DNA of 28,081 nt. It comes from JBOGTC01 sp050692055. Lineage in GTDB: Bacteria > Chloroflexota > Limnocylindria > QHBO01. The stretch is from the NCBI GenBank assembly GCA_050692055.1, contig JBOGTC010000113.1, positions 1 to 28,081 on the forward strand. Reading direction: 5' to 3'. Below, piece after piece: positions 1-7,248 of the stretch. The notes under the pieces are model-generated. The model saw only the letters and a list, made by a program, of their open reading frames with translations, was not told the DNA's origin and did no database searches. How positions within the stretch are numbered: the first letter of the stretch is position 1; each line of letters opens with the position of its first letter. Position numbers and translations under genes: made by a program.

Positions 1-76
1 CGCCCACACCGGGCGCTGGACCAGGGGACGCACGCCCGAGGAGGTCCTGGGCAAGGTCAAGATGTGGTCGAAGTGA
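1..76 (+). CDS. C-terminal end of an unidentified protein (partial)
   Basis: An open frame enters from the left edge (codons from base 2) and stops at TGA 74-76. It gives about 24 residues, including TPEEVLGKVKMWSK. Codon third positions are mostly G or C, as in the real genes nearby. The fragment is too short to assign to a family. It is convergent with the dehydrogenase pseudogene that ends at 125. I do not recognise it. Confidence 0.4.
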   Translation, partial: AHTGRWTRGRTPEEVLGKVKMWSK

Positions 77-124
77 CGCGGATGCGCCGCCTCGCGTGTC
101 GCTACATCCTGGGGTCAGGACAGC

Positions 125-1011
125 TTAGGCGGCCTGCGCGACCCGGACCAGCGACTTGATCGCACGGCGCTCGTCCATCGCGGCGTACGCCTCGGCAATG
201 CCGTCGAGGTCGGTCTCGAAGTCGAAGACGCGGCCGGGATTGATCCGGCCAGCGAGGACGTCGTCCAGCAGCTCGGGCAGGTAGGTGCGCACCGGCGCAG
301 CGCCGCCGCGAAGCCCGATGTTGCTGAAGAACACGGTGTCGACCGGCACCTCGACGCCGTGCGGGACGCCGACGTACCCGACTGTTCCCCCGGGCCGAGT
401 GATGGCGACGGCGGTGGCGAAGGAGTCGCCTGATCCGCTCTGCGCCGAGGCGCCGGGCGGCGATGATCGCGCACAGGCCCACGGCGCCGTCACCGACGAC
501 TGCGACGGTGCTGCCCGGCTTCACGCCGGCGCTGACCGCCGCGTGGTATCCGGTCCCCATCACGTCGGAGAGAGTGAGCAGCGAGCGCATGGTCTCGTCG
601 GAGTGACCCGGGCCCGGGACGTTGACCAGCGTGGTGCCGGCGAAGGGTACCCGCACGGCCTCGCCCTGACCGCCGTCCATGCCGCCGCTGGCCCAGAACC
701 CGCCCGCGACGCAGGCCGTCGTGATGCCCGCGCGGCAGTGGGGGCAGGTCCCGTCGCTGTACGCGAACGGGCCGATCACGAAATCTCCCTTCGAGAGACC
801 GGTCACCTCGCTCCCGACGTCCTCGACGATGCCGACGAACTCGTGGCCGATCGGCCCTGGCTCGAAGGGCGACTCGCCTCGGTAGTACCACAGAGCCGCA
901 GACGCAGGCCAGCACGACGCGGACGACGGCGTCGGTCGGCTCGACGATGACGGGATCCGGGCGCTCCCCGACCTCGATCCGGCCGGGTTCAGCGAAGATG
1001 GCTGCACGCAT
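125..1011 (-). pseudogene. zinc-dependent alcohol dehydrogenase, frameshifted and internally deleted
   Basis: Homology to the medium-chain zinc alcohol/threonine-dehydrogenase-like family is spread over three pieces. The start (MRAAIFAEPGRIEVGE to ACVCGS) breaks near 891-895, where about five bases are missing from the expected CGSDLWYYRG. The middle piece contains GHEFVG, GTCPHC and the nucleotide-binding VVGDGAVGL. It then stops matching after RLGAERI near 430-440. The C-terminal piece (FATAVAI, PGGTVGYVGVPHG, ending VRVAQAA) resumes in another frame, with roughly 45-50 residues of the Rossmann half lost. A functional enzyme is unlikely. The ATG at 1009-1011 is preferred over 1015-1017 because GGGAGGA (1021-1027) lies 9 bases upstream. 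It is divergent from an MmyB-like regulator, which probably controlled it. An assembly error could mimic the frameshifts, but two separate deletions argue for decay. Confidence 0.8.
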
Positions 1012-1034
1012 GGTCATGTCTCCTCCCGCAGGCG

Positions 1035-1050
1035 CGCGACCGAGGTCGCG
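1035..1050. promoter_or_regulatory. palindrome CGCGACC-GA-GGTCGCG, candidate operator
   Basis: A perfect inverted repeat with 7-base arms and a 2-base centre lies 24 bases upstream of the dehydrogenase start, in the intergenic region shared with the divergent MmyB-like regulator. The placement suits a repressor site. The link to that regulator is inference. Confidence 0.35.
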
Positions 1051-1087
1051 AACTTCTGCTGTGAATGTTGATGTGCGATGTGATTCT

Positions 1088-1102
1088 CATGGCGTCGCCA
1101 TG
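1088..1102. promoter_or_regulatory. palindrome CATGGCG-T-CGCCATG, candidate operator
   Basis: This second perfect inverted repeat (7-base arms, 1-base centre) lies near the middle of the divergent intergenic region between the dehydrogenase pseudogene and the MmyB-like gene. A dimeric helix-turn-helix protein could use such a site to regulate both directions. Its sequence differs from the palindrome at 1035-1050, so the two need not bind the same protein. Confidence 0.35.
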
Positions 1103-1197
1103 GAACCAGTCGCCGCCGGCATTAGGAAGGCGCGGCCCTTACGGGTACTGGCAGTGCCTCCCACGCGAGGCCGGGCGCGAGTACCGTGGGAGCAGCC

Positions 1198-2079
1198 ATG
1201 AGCAATGCGAGCGAGATCCGCGAATTCCTGACGTCGCGCCGGGCGAAGATCAGCCCGGAGCGGGCCGGCCTGCCCGTCTATGGCCGGCAGCGCCGCGTGG
1301 CCGGGCTGCGGCGCGAGGAGGTGGCGCTCCTCGCCGGGATCAGCGTCGAGTACTACACCCGTCTCGAGCGCGGGAACGCTCGCGGAGTGTCAGAGAGCCT
1401 CCTGGAGGCGGTCAGCCAGGCACTCCAGCTCGACGAAGCGGAGCATGCCCACCTGCTCGACCCCGCCCGCACCGCCAACCTCGAACGGCCACCCCGCCGC
1501 ACCGCGGAGCCCGAACGCGTCCGCCCGAGCGTGGCGCGCCTCGTCGACGCGCTGGCAGGTATCCCTGCCTACGTCCGGAACGGTCGCCTCGACATCGTCT
1601 ACGCCAACGACCTCGCGAAGGCGCTCTTCTCGGATCTCTTCCGGGACGGCGTCCGCCCCGCGAACCATGCCCGCTTCGTCTTCCTCGACCCCCGAGCGCG
1701 AACGTTCTGGGTCGACGACGAGAAAGCGGCCCACGACACGGTGGCCGTGCTGCGCAGTGAGGCCGGCCGCAACCCGTACGACCGGGCCTTGTCCGACCTG
1801 ATCGGCGAACTCTCGACCCGCAGCGAGGAGTTCCGGGTCCGGTGGGCGACGCACGACGTCCGCTTCCATCGAACCGGGACGAAGCAGATCCGACACCCGC
1901 TAGTCGGTGAACTGACCCTCGCATTCGAGGCGCTCGAGCTTCCCGCGGACGCCGGGCTGTCGCTGCTGACCTATTCCGCCGAGCCCGGATCGGCGTCGGA
2001 GCGGGCCCTCGACGAACTGGCTGGATGGAACTCGACGCGCACCAGGCTTGCAGCCGTCCACGCCGAATCGAAGGGCTGA
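1198..2079 (+). CDS. MmyB-like helix-turn-helix transcriptional regulator
   Basis: The 293-residue protein matches the XRE/MmyB-like family common in Actinobacteria. The N-terminal HTH domain (about residues 5-75) has the typical RRAKISPERAGLP, GLRREEVALLAGIS and YYTRLERG segments. The C-terminal MmyB-like ligand-binding domain (about 105-285) includes ARLVDAL, IPAYVRN and NHARFVFLDPRAR. The ATG at 1198 was chosen over an in-frame GTG at 1186 because GGGAG sits just upstream of it and MSNASEIREFL is a typical N-terminus. Such regulators usually sit next to, and control, a divergent oxidoreductase. Here that partner is the broken dehydrogenase, with palindromes at 1035 and 1088 as possible binding sites. 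The regulator itself looks intact although its likely target is dead. Confidence 0.88.
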   Translation: MSNASEIREFLTSRRAKISPERAGLPVYGRQRRVAGLRREEVALLAGISVEYYTRLERGNARGVSESLLEAVSQALQLDEAEHAHLLDPARTANLERPPRRTAEPERVRPSVARLVDALAGIPAYVRNGRLDIVYANDLAKALFSDLFRDGVRPANHARFVFLDPRARTFWVDDEKAAHDTVAVLRSEAGRNPYDRALSDLIGELSTRSEEFRVRWATHDVRFHRTGTKQIRHPLVGELTLAFEALELPADAGLSLLTYSAEPGSASERALDELAGWNSTRTRLAAVHAESKG

Positions 2080-2143
2080 GGGGCGAGGCTGAGGGTTACG
2101 GGTGTCGCGATCTAGGCCTTTGCCGCTCGGCTAACTTACGCGC

Positions 2144-2311
2144 ATGTCCGACGCCGAGCGCGAACTCGAGCAGGGCGACGAGCACCGGGTCACTCCACTC
2201 GAGCTCTTCTTCGACCTGGTCCTGGTGTTCGCGTTCACCCAGGTCACGCGTCTTCTCGCGGACGACCCGACGTGGGGCGGCATCCTTCGCGGGATGCTCG
2301 TTCTTGCGGGT
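2144..2311 (+). pseudogene. LtrA (low temperature requirement A) N-terminal fragment
   Basis: About 56 codons from ATG 2144 encode the start of an LtrA-family membrane protein. The hallmark segments are EHRVTPLELFFDLVLVFAFT, TQVTRLL and DDPTWGGILRGMLVLAG. Intact LtrA proteins run to roughly 360-400 residues with many membrane helices. Here the similarity stops at about 2311 and the frame continues as arginine-rich nonsense to 2560. A complete SDR gene in a different frame begins within about 50 bases. This looks like a deletion that removed most of ltrA and joined its stub to the next gene. Confidence 0.7.
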
Positions 2312-2360
2312 GCATGTAGGCGCGCCCGGCGAGCCCGTCAAGGTGTGCGATCCTTCGCGC

Positions 2361-3089
2361 GTGGCAGGCACGCAGCGCACCGCGCTCGTCACGGGCGTCG
2401 CCTCGGGGATCGGTCGGGGGGTAGCCGAGCGCCTGGTGGCCGATGGCTGGCGTGTCTTCGGCATCGACCGCCGCGACGACGGGCCGAGCGGCGTCGACCT
2501 GCTGACGGGCGACGCCGGCGATCCAGCCCTGCTGGCCGCAGCCGTCCGACAGGCCGGTGACCGCCTCCACGCCCTCGTCTGCTCGGCGGGCGTCCCACCC
2601 ACCGGCCCCTGGGACTCGCGCGAGCACTGGGGCGAGACGATCGCCGTGGACCTCACGGCGCCCTACGAGGCCCTTCGCGCCTGCCTCCCCGCGCTGGCCG
2701 AGGCCAACGGCTCCGCCGTGCTGGTCGGCAGTATCGTCGGGGCCAATGAGGGCTCTCTCCGGTCCCCCGCCTACGCCGCTGCGAAGGCCGGCCTCGAGGG
2801 ATTGGCCCGTTCCATGGCGGTCGTCGCCGGACCGATGGGCGTGCGGGTCAACGTCGTCGCGCCGGGACCGGTCGACACGGGGTTCGACGCGCCGCCCCAT
2901 CCCGGTGAACGGCGCCGCGACGTGCCCATCGGGCGCGCCGCGAAGCCTGAGGAGATCGCATCGGTCATTGCCTTCCTGCTCGGGCCGGAGGCCGGCTTCG
3001 TGACCGGAGCCGTGTGGCGCGTCGACGGCGGTCGTGCCGTCCTGTCGACCATGGACGCCGACCGGCTGAGCGGAGCCAATCGGCCCTGA
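2361..3089 (+). CDS. SDR-family NAD(P)-dependent oxidoreductase
   Basis: This is a classical short-chain dehydrogenase of about 242 residues, the usual family length. It has the cofactor motif TGVASGIG near the N-terminus, the catalytic serine in VLVGSIVG, the YAAAK tyrosine/lysine motif, VNVVAPGPVDTGF, and a C-terminal FVTGAVWRVDGG. The substrate cannot be inferred. GTG 2361 is the best start because it gives a standard N-terminus (AGTQRTALVTG); GTG 2343 is an alternative, and neither has a clear ribosome binding site. The frame is open far upstream through the ltrA remnant. The original promoter and start region may have been replaced by the deletion junction at about 2311-2345, so expression is uncertain. 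Confidence 0.8.
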   Translation: MAGTQRTALVTGVASGIGRGVAERLVADGWRVFGIDRRDDGPSGVDLLTGDAGDPALLAAAVRQAGDRLHALVCSAGVPPTGPWDSREHWGETIAVDLTAPYEALRACLPALAEANGSAVLVGSIVGANEGSLRSPAYAAAKAGLEGLARSMAVVAGPMGVRVNVVAPGPVDTGFDAPPHPGERRRDVPIGRAAKPEEIASVIAFLLGPEAGFVTGAVWRVDGGRAVLSTMDADRLSGANRP

Positions 3090-3176
3090 GGCCGACGACT
3101 TTGACGACCTCGACCAGTGGGCGATGTGCCTGGCTGGTCGACGGCGGGCGCGACGGCCGGCCGCGCCGCGACATCG

Positions 3177-3206
3177 TTGACATGGCACCCATCGGTCGCG
3201 TAGGCT
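3177..3206 (+). promoter_or_regulatory. sigma70-type promoter of the shikimate operon
   Basis: TTGACA at 3177-3182 is a perfect -35 element. TAGGCT at 3201-3206 fits the TAnnnT pattern of -10 elements in GC-rich bacteria, with an 18-base spacer. Transcription would start near 3213-3217, almost at the GTG of the short leader ORF and upstream of the leader hairpin and terminator. Confidence 0.55.
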
Positions 3207-3216
3207 CGCCGCCTCA

Positions 3217-3246
3217 GTGATCCATAGCAGCTGGTTGTACGCTTAG
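3217..3246 (+). CDS. putative leader peptide (9 residues, with Trp and Tyr)
   Basis: A GTG at 3217 opens a nine-codon frame that reads (M)IHSSWLYA and stops at TAG 3244-3246. Tryptophan and tyrosine codons sit at 3232-3234 and 3238-3240, directly before the left arm of a strong stem-loop (3246-3297) and an intrinsic terminator (3300-3329). The predicted transcription start is so close that the ORF would be leaderless or nearly so. In classical attenuation, ribosome stalling at such codons controls downstream folding, and DAHP synthase genes are known targets of aromatic amino acid control. There is no ribosome binding site and only one Trp and one Tyr codon, so this remains a hypothesis. Confidence 0.35.
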   Translation: MIHSSWLYA

Positions 3247-3297
3247 CGGGCACGAGGCAGGCGGGTAGTACCCGCAGGCAGAGGCGCTCGTGCCCGC
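3246..3297 (+). ncRNA. structured leader stem-loop upstream of aroF
   Basis: GCGGGCACGAG (3246-3256) pairs perfectly with CTCGTGCCCGC (3287-3297), an 11-bp stem. Inside it is a second hairpin, GCGGG-TAGTA-CCCGC (3261-3275), followed by the purine-rich stretch 3276-3286. That stretch carries GCAGAGG (3278-3284), an exact copy of the core of the terminator's left arm (GCAGAGG 3302-3308). It could therefore compete for the terminator's right arm. This geometry fits a cis-regulatory attenuator. I see no T-box signature and cannot match it to a known riboswitch class. Confidence 0.6.
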
Positions 3298-3299
3298 AG

Positions 3300-3329
3300 A
3301 CGCAGAGGTCGCAAGACCCCTGCGTTTTT
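3300..3329 (+). terminator. intrinsic terminator in the aroF leader (attenuator)
   Basis: ACGCAG (3300-3305) pairs with CTGCGT (3320-3325) and GGTC (3307-3310) with GACC (3315-3318), with one A-C mismatch and a GCAA tetraloop. A run of five T (3325-3329) follows. It lies after the promoter and leader stem but 23 bases before the aroF ATG, so it can only work as a conditional stop on the operon or as the end of a short leader RNA. Confidence 0.7.
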
Positions 3330-3352
3330 GCTTACCCCGCGGGAGACGACCC

Positions 3353-4693
3353 ATGATCGTGGTGATGCGTCCGACGGCGACGCAGGAAGAGGTGGGGAAG
3401 GTCCGGAGCACCATCGAGGAGCACGGGCTGGAGGCGTTCCTCAGCGTCGGCGAGGAGCGCACGGTGATCGGCGTGGTTGGCGTCGATGTGGATCGGGTGG
3501 CTCACATCGGCACCCTCGCCGGCGTGGAGCAGGTGATCCGCGTCACTCAGCCCTACAAGCTGGCCAGCGTGGAGCACCACCCGGACCGCACACGGGTCAG
3601 GGTGGGCCCGGTGGACATCGGATTGACCGACGAGCTGGTCGTCATGGCCGGCCCCTGCTCCGTCGAGTCGCACGACCAGCTGCTCTCCACGGCCAAGTGG
3701 GTGCGCCGGGAGGGCGCCCGCGCCCTGAGGGGCAGCGCCTTCAAGCCCCGCACCTCGCCGTACACGTTCCAGGGCCTCGGACTCCCAGCGCTCGAAATCC
3801 TGGCCGAGGCCCGCGCGGCGACCGGCCTGCCGGTCATCAGCGAGGTGACCGATCCGGCGCAGCTGGACGCGTTCGAGCGGCACGTCGACATGCTCCAGGT
3901 CGGCAGCCGCAACATGCACAACTTTGTGCTTCTCAAGGCGGTCGGCCAGAGCCGCCGCCCCGTGCTCCTGAAGCGGGGCTTCGGGGCGACGATCGAGGAG
4001 TGGCTGCTGGCGGCCGAATACATCCTGTCGAGCGGCAACCCGAACGTCGTCCTCTGCGAGCGCGGAATCCGCACGTTCGAGACTGCCACCCGTAACACGC
4101 TCGACCTGTCGGCGGTCCCGCTCCTCCGCCGCAAGACGCACCTGCCGATCGTGGTCGACCCGAGCCACGGCACCGGGCAGCGGCCGCTCGTCCAGCCCAT
4201 GGCCCTGGCCGCCGCTGCGGTGGGCGCCGACGGCCTGCTCATCGAGGTCCACCCCGACCCGCCGAACGCCCGCTCCGACGGCGACCAGTCGCTCAACTTC
4301 GACGAATTCGGTGAGCTGATGGACGAGCTGCGACGCCTCCAGTTCATCCGCGCGGCGGCGAACGGCAACGGCCCCCACCCGCCGGCCGAGGCGGAGCCCT
4401 CGAGCTTAGGAATCGATGGGATCCGGAGCCGGATCGACGGGATCGACACGAAGCTGGCAGCCATCGTCCAGGAGCGAGCCGCGCTTGCGCTCGAGGTTCA
4501 GCGCATGCGCGGCAGCGAGACGCACGGGCACGACGTCCCCCGCGAACGCGAGCTGCTGGAGCGGGCGGCCCACGGAGGGGCCGGCCCACTGACCCCCGAG
4601 GAGCTGACCGCCATCTTCGGGGCGGTGCTGCGGGCGTCGCGCTCGGCCCAGCGCCGGCAGGCGCGCGAGCAGCTGGAGCCGGCAGGCACGTGA
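3353..4693 (+). CDS. aroF: DAHP synthase fused to chorismate mutase
   Basis: The 446-residue enzyme condenses phosphoenolpyruvate and erythrose-4-phosphate (first shikimate step) and carries an AroQ-type chorismate mutase domain. Residues 1-70 are the ferredoxin-like regulatory domain of the Thermotoga-type family (MIVVMRPTATQEEV). Residues about 85-335 are the catalytic barrel: AGPCSVES with metal ligand C102, GSAFKPRTSPY, KRGFGATIEEW, DPSHGTG with H272, and likely ligands E298 and D309. Residues about 355-435 are chorismate mutase. R360, R375, D394 and E398 align with active-site R11, R28, D48 and E52 of the E. coli domain, while R386 replaces K39. ATG 3353 has GGGAGA seven bases upstream. 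This first gene of the operon sits behind a candidate attenuator. End-product feedback through the N-terminal domain is typical of the family. Confidence 0.95.
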   Translation: MIVVMRPTATQEEVGKVRSTIEEHGLEAFLSVGEERTVIGVVGVDVDRVAHIGTLAGVEQVIRVTQPYKLASVEHHPDRTRVRVGPVDIGLTDELVVMAGPCSVESHDQLLSTAKWVRREGARALRGSAFKPRTSPYTFQGLGLPALEILAEARAATGLPVISEVTDPAQLDAFERHVDMLQVGSRNMHNFVLLKAVGQSRRPVLLKRGFGATIEEWLLAAEYILSSGNPNVVLCERGIRTFETATRNTLDLSAVPLLRRKTHLPIVVDPSHGTGQRPLVQPMALAAAAVGADGLLIEVHPDPPNARSDGDQSLNFDEFGELMDELRRLQFIRAAANGNGPHPPAEAEPSSLGIDGIRSRIDGIDTKLAAIVQERAALALEVQRMRGSETHGHDVPRERELLERAAHGGAGPLTPEELTAIFGAVLRASRSAQRRQAREQLEPAGT

Positions 4694-4725
4694 GGCAGTG
4701 CACGTGAGGCAACGCACATGAAGCG
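4687..4725 (+). repeat. 14-bp tandem repeat across the aroF-aroA junction
   Basis: CACGTGAGGCAGTG (4687-4700) is followed by CACGTGAGGCAACG (4701-4714) and a partial third unit, CACATGAAGCG (4715-4725). The first copy contains the aroF stop, each full copy contains a GAGG ribosome binding core, and the third contains the aroA ATG. Slippage duplication has probably doubled the aroA ribosome binding site. The GAGG at 4706-4709 has the better spacing (8 bases). Confidence 0.75.
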
Positions 4726-6037
4726 CGTCGTGCCCGCGCCCCGCCTGCGGGGCCGGCTGCGCCTGCCGTCGGATAAGTCGATCGCCCACCGCGCGCTGAT
4801 CGCCAACGCCCTGGCTTCTGGCTCGGCTGATGTCATCATCCGCCACCCGGGCGCCGATCTCCGAAGCACCGTCACCTGCCTCCGGGATGTGGGCGTGCGA
4901 ATCGACGAGGCCGATGAAGCCGATGCGATTCGCTTCCAATTGAGTGGCCAGGCCTGGGCTGAGCCGGACGAGCTGCTCGATTGCGGCAACTCCGGGACGA
5001 CGCTCCGTCTGTTGGTCGGTGCCATCGCCGGGCGCAGGATCGGCGCGACGCTGGACGGCGACGAGTCGCTGCGCCGCAGGCCAATGGAGCGGCTGGCGGC
5101 GCCGCTGCGGGCGATGGGCGCCGACGTCCGGACGACCGATGGGCGGCCGCCGGTCCGCATCCGCAGCAGCGGTCATGGCGGCGGAAGCCTGAGCGCGATG
5201 GAGCACCGGCTGCCCGTGGCCAGCGCCCAACTCATTGGGGCGATCGCGCTGGCGAGCCTGTCGGCGAACGGCACCACGACGGTCGTGACGACCGGCCCGA
5301 CACGCGACCACACCGAGCGGCTGCTCGCCTGGATGGGCGTCCGGATCCGCCGGGAAGGGACGACGACCACGCTTGAGGGCCCGGCCCGGCCGACCGCCCG
5401 ATCTCTACGGGTGCCGGGCGATCCGTCGTCGGCCGCCGCGTGGCTGGTCGCCGCGACGCTGCACCCGGACGCGGAGCTGGAGCTGGTCGACGTGGCGCTC
5501 AACCCGACCCGTCTGGCGATCGTCGACGTGCTGCGGGAGATCGGCGCCGACATCGAGGTGGTGCCGCGCGACGAGGAGGGCCCCGAGCCGGTCGGCAACC
5601 TTTGGGTCCGCAGCGCCGGCACGCTCCGACCCATCGGTCTTGATGGAGAGCGGGTGGCGGCCCTCATTGACGAGCTGCCGCTGCTGGGCGTGGCGATGGC
5701 CGCGGCAGAGGGGACGAGCGCGCTGCGTGAGGCCGCGGAGCTACGGGTCAAGGAGTCGGACCGCATCGCCGCCACGGTCGCCGGCCTGTCGGCCGCGGGC
5801 GCCCACGTCGAGGAGCTGCCCGACGGATGGCGCATCCGCAGGGGATCGCCACGAGACGCCCGGATCGCCACGCACGGCGACCACCGGATCGCGATCGCCT
5901 TCGCGGTGGCCGGCGTGGTTGGGGTCGCGGCATCGGTCGAAGTCGATCCGGCGAGCGCATCGGTCTCGTACCCTACCTTCTGGGCCGACCTCGAGGCGGT
6001 GAGCAGACCGGCTCCTGGCTCGGTCGGTGCGGCCTGA
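4718..6037 (+). CDS. aroA: 3-phosphoshikimate 1-carboxyvinyltransferase (EPSP synthase)
   Basis: The enzyme transfers enolpyruvate from PEP to shikimate-3-phosphate (sixth shikimate step). At 439 residues it has normal family length. It shows the substrate-binding SDKSIAHRALI near the N-terminus, CGNSGTTLRLL, DGDESLRRRPM, ALNPTRLAIVDVLR, IDELPLLGVA and RVKESDRIA (catalytic Asp and Lys region), and ATHGDHRIAIAFA near the C-terminus. ATG 4718 follows a duplicated GAGG motif. The stop codon overlaps the aroC start by one base, so translation is likely coupled. I did not try to assign a glyphosate-sensitivity class. Confidence 0.96.
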   Translation: MKRVVPAPRLRGRLRLPSDKSIAHRALIANALASGSADVIIRHPGADLRSTVTCLRDVGVRIDEADEADAIRFQLSGQAWAEPDELLDCGNSGTTLRLLVGAIAGRRIGATLDGDESLRRRPMERLAAPLRAMGADVRTTDGRPPVRIRSSGHGGGSLSAMEHRLPVASAQLIGAIALASLSANGTTTVVTTGPTRDHTERLLAWMGVRIRREGTTTTLEGPARPTARSLRVPGDPSSAAAWLVAATLHPDAELELVDVALNPTRLAIVDVLREIGADIEVVPRDEEGPEPVGNLWVRSAGTLRPIGLDGERVAALIDELPLLGVAMAAAEGTSALREAAELRVKESDRIAATVAGLSAAGAHVEELPDGWRIRRGSPRDARIATHGDHRIAIAFAVAGVVGVAASVEVDPASASVSYPTFWADLEAVSRPAPGSVGAA

Positions 6038-7248
6038 TGCGCCGGCTGCGGCTCCTGACCGCCGGCGAGTCGCACGGCCCGGGCCTGTCGGGCGTGCTGG
6101 AGGGGCTGCCGGCCGGGATGCGGGTCGTCACCCGCGAGGTGAACCTGGACCTCAAGCGCCGCCAGCACGGTTACGGCAGCGGGCGGCGGATGCAGATCGA
6201 GCGCGACCGCGCGCGCTGGACTGCCGGCATCCGCTACGGCCGCACGCTCGGCTCACCGGTCGGCTTCTGGGTCGAGAACCGCGACTACGCGAATTGGAGC
6301 GATCGGATGACCCCGGAGCCGATCTCTCGTGACCGCCGCCCGAAGCCGGTCACTAGGGTGCGACCTGGGCACGTCGACCTGGCCGGCGCGCTGAAATACG
6401 ATACGGACGATATTCGCGACGTGCTGGAGCGCGCCTCCGCGCGGTCGACGGCGGCCCGCATGGTGGGCGGCTCCCTGGCGCGCCAGCTCCTGGCCGCCTG
6501 CGGCGTCCGGATCTGGAGCTTCGTCGACCAGCTGGGAACGATCCGCGCGTTCGCCGGGACCGACGATCCCCTGGCCGCCATCCCCGACGGCTGGCCGGAG
6601 GCCGACCGCCGCGACCCATCGCCGCTGCGCTGCCCGGATGCGGAGGCCGAGCGGGCGATGATCGCCGAGATCGATGCCGTCAAGGCCGCGGGTGACTCGA
6701 TCGGCGGCTCGTTTGTGGTCGTGGCAGAGGGGCTGCCGGTGGGAATCGGCTCGTCAGCGGAGTGGGACACGCGCCTCGACGGGGCGCTGGCCGGCGCGGT
6801 GATGGCGATCCCCGCGGTCAAAGCGGTGGAGATCGGCCTCGGCTTCGGAGTTGTGGTGCGCCGCGGCAGCGAGGTGCACGACCTGGTGGCTGCCGGCCGC
6901 GAATGGCGCAGGGTGACGAACCGGGCCGGCGGGATCGAGGGCGGCATCTCGAACGGCGAGCCAGTCATCGTCCGCGCGGCGGTGAAGCCCATCTCAACGC
7001 TCCGGAAGCCGCTGGCCAGCGTGAACCTAGCGAGCGGCGAGGAGAGCCCCGCCCACATCGAGCGCAGCGACGTCGCGATCCTGCCGCGCGCCGGCGTGGT
7101 CGGCGAGGCGATGGTGGCGCTGATCCTCGCCGATGAGCTGCTCATCTCCCTGGGCGGCGACAGCATGGGAGACGTGCGGGCCGCGGTCCGCCGGCGACGG
7201 CGACGGACCGCGCGCCCCTCCCCGGCGGAGGCCGGCAGCCCGTCGTGA
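6037..7248 (+). CDS. aroC: chorismate synthase
   Basis: The enzyme converts EPSP to chorismate with reduced FMN (seventh and last shikimate step). The 403-residue protein has the family signatures GESHGPGLSGVLEGLPAG (residues about 10-27), RRQHGYGSGRRMQIE, GRTLGSPV, RPGHVDLAGALKY, ERASARSTAARM, GGIEGGISNGEP and RSDVAILPRAGVVGEAM. The start is ATG 6037, in the aroA stop (TGATG arrangement); the frame is open further upstream but only this start gives the standard N-terminus. The C-terminal tail (about the last 20 residues) is rich in Arg and Ala and overlaps the aroE start by four bases. Confidence 0.96.
   Translation: MRRLRLLTAGESHGPGLSGVLEGLPAGMRVVTREVNLDLKRRQHGYGSGRRMQIERDRARWTAGIRYGRTLGSPVGFWVENRDYANWSDRMTPEPISRDRRPKPVTRVRPGHVDLAGALKYDTDDIRDVLERASARSTAARMVGGSLARQLLAACGVRIWSFVDQLGTIRAFAGTDDPLAAIPDGWPEADRRDPSPLRCPDAEAERAMIAEIDAVKAAGDSIGGSFVVVAEGLPVGIGSSAEWDTRLDGALAGAVMAIPAVKAVEIGLGFGVVVRRGSEVHDLVAAGREWRRVTNRAGGIEGGISNGEPVIVRAAVKPISTLRKPLASVNLASGEESPAHIERSDVAILPRAGVVGEAMVALILADELLISLGGDSMGDVRAAVRRRRRRTARPSPAEAGSPS

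Noticed and set aside
3213..3352. T-box or known amino acid riboswitch in the aroF leader
   Set aside because: The conserved T-box bulge sequence and specifier architecture are not visible, and I could not match any riboswitch consensus. The region is reported only as a candidate attenuator.
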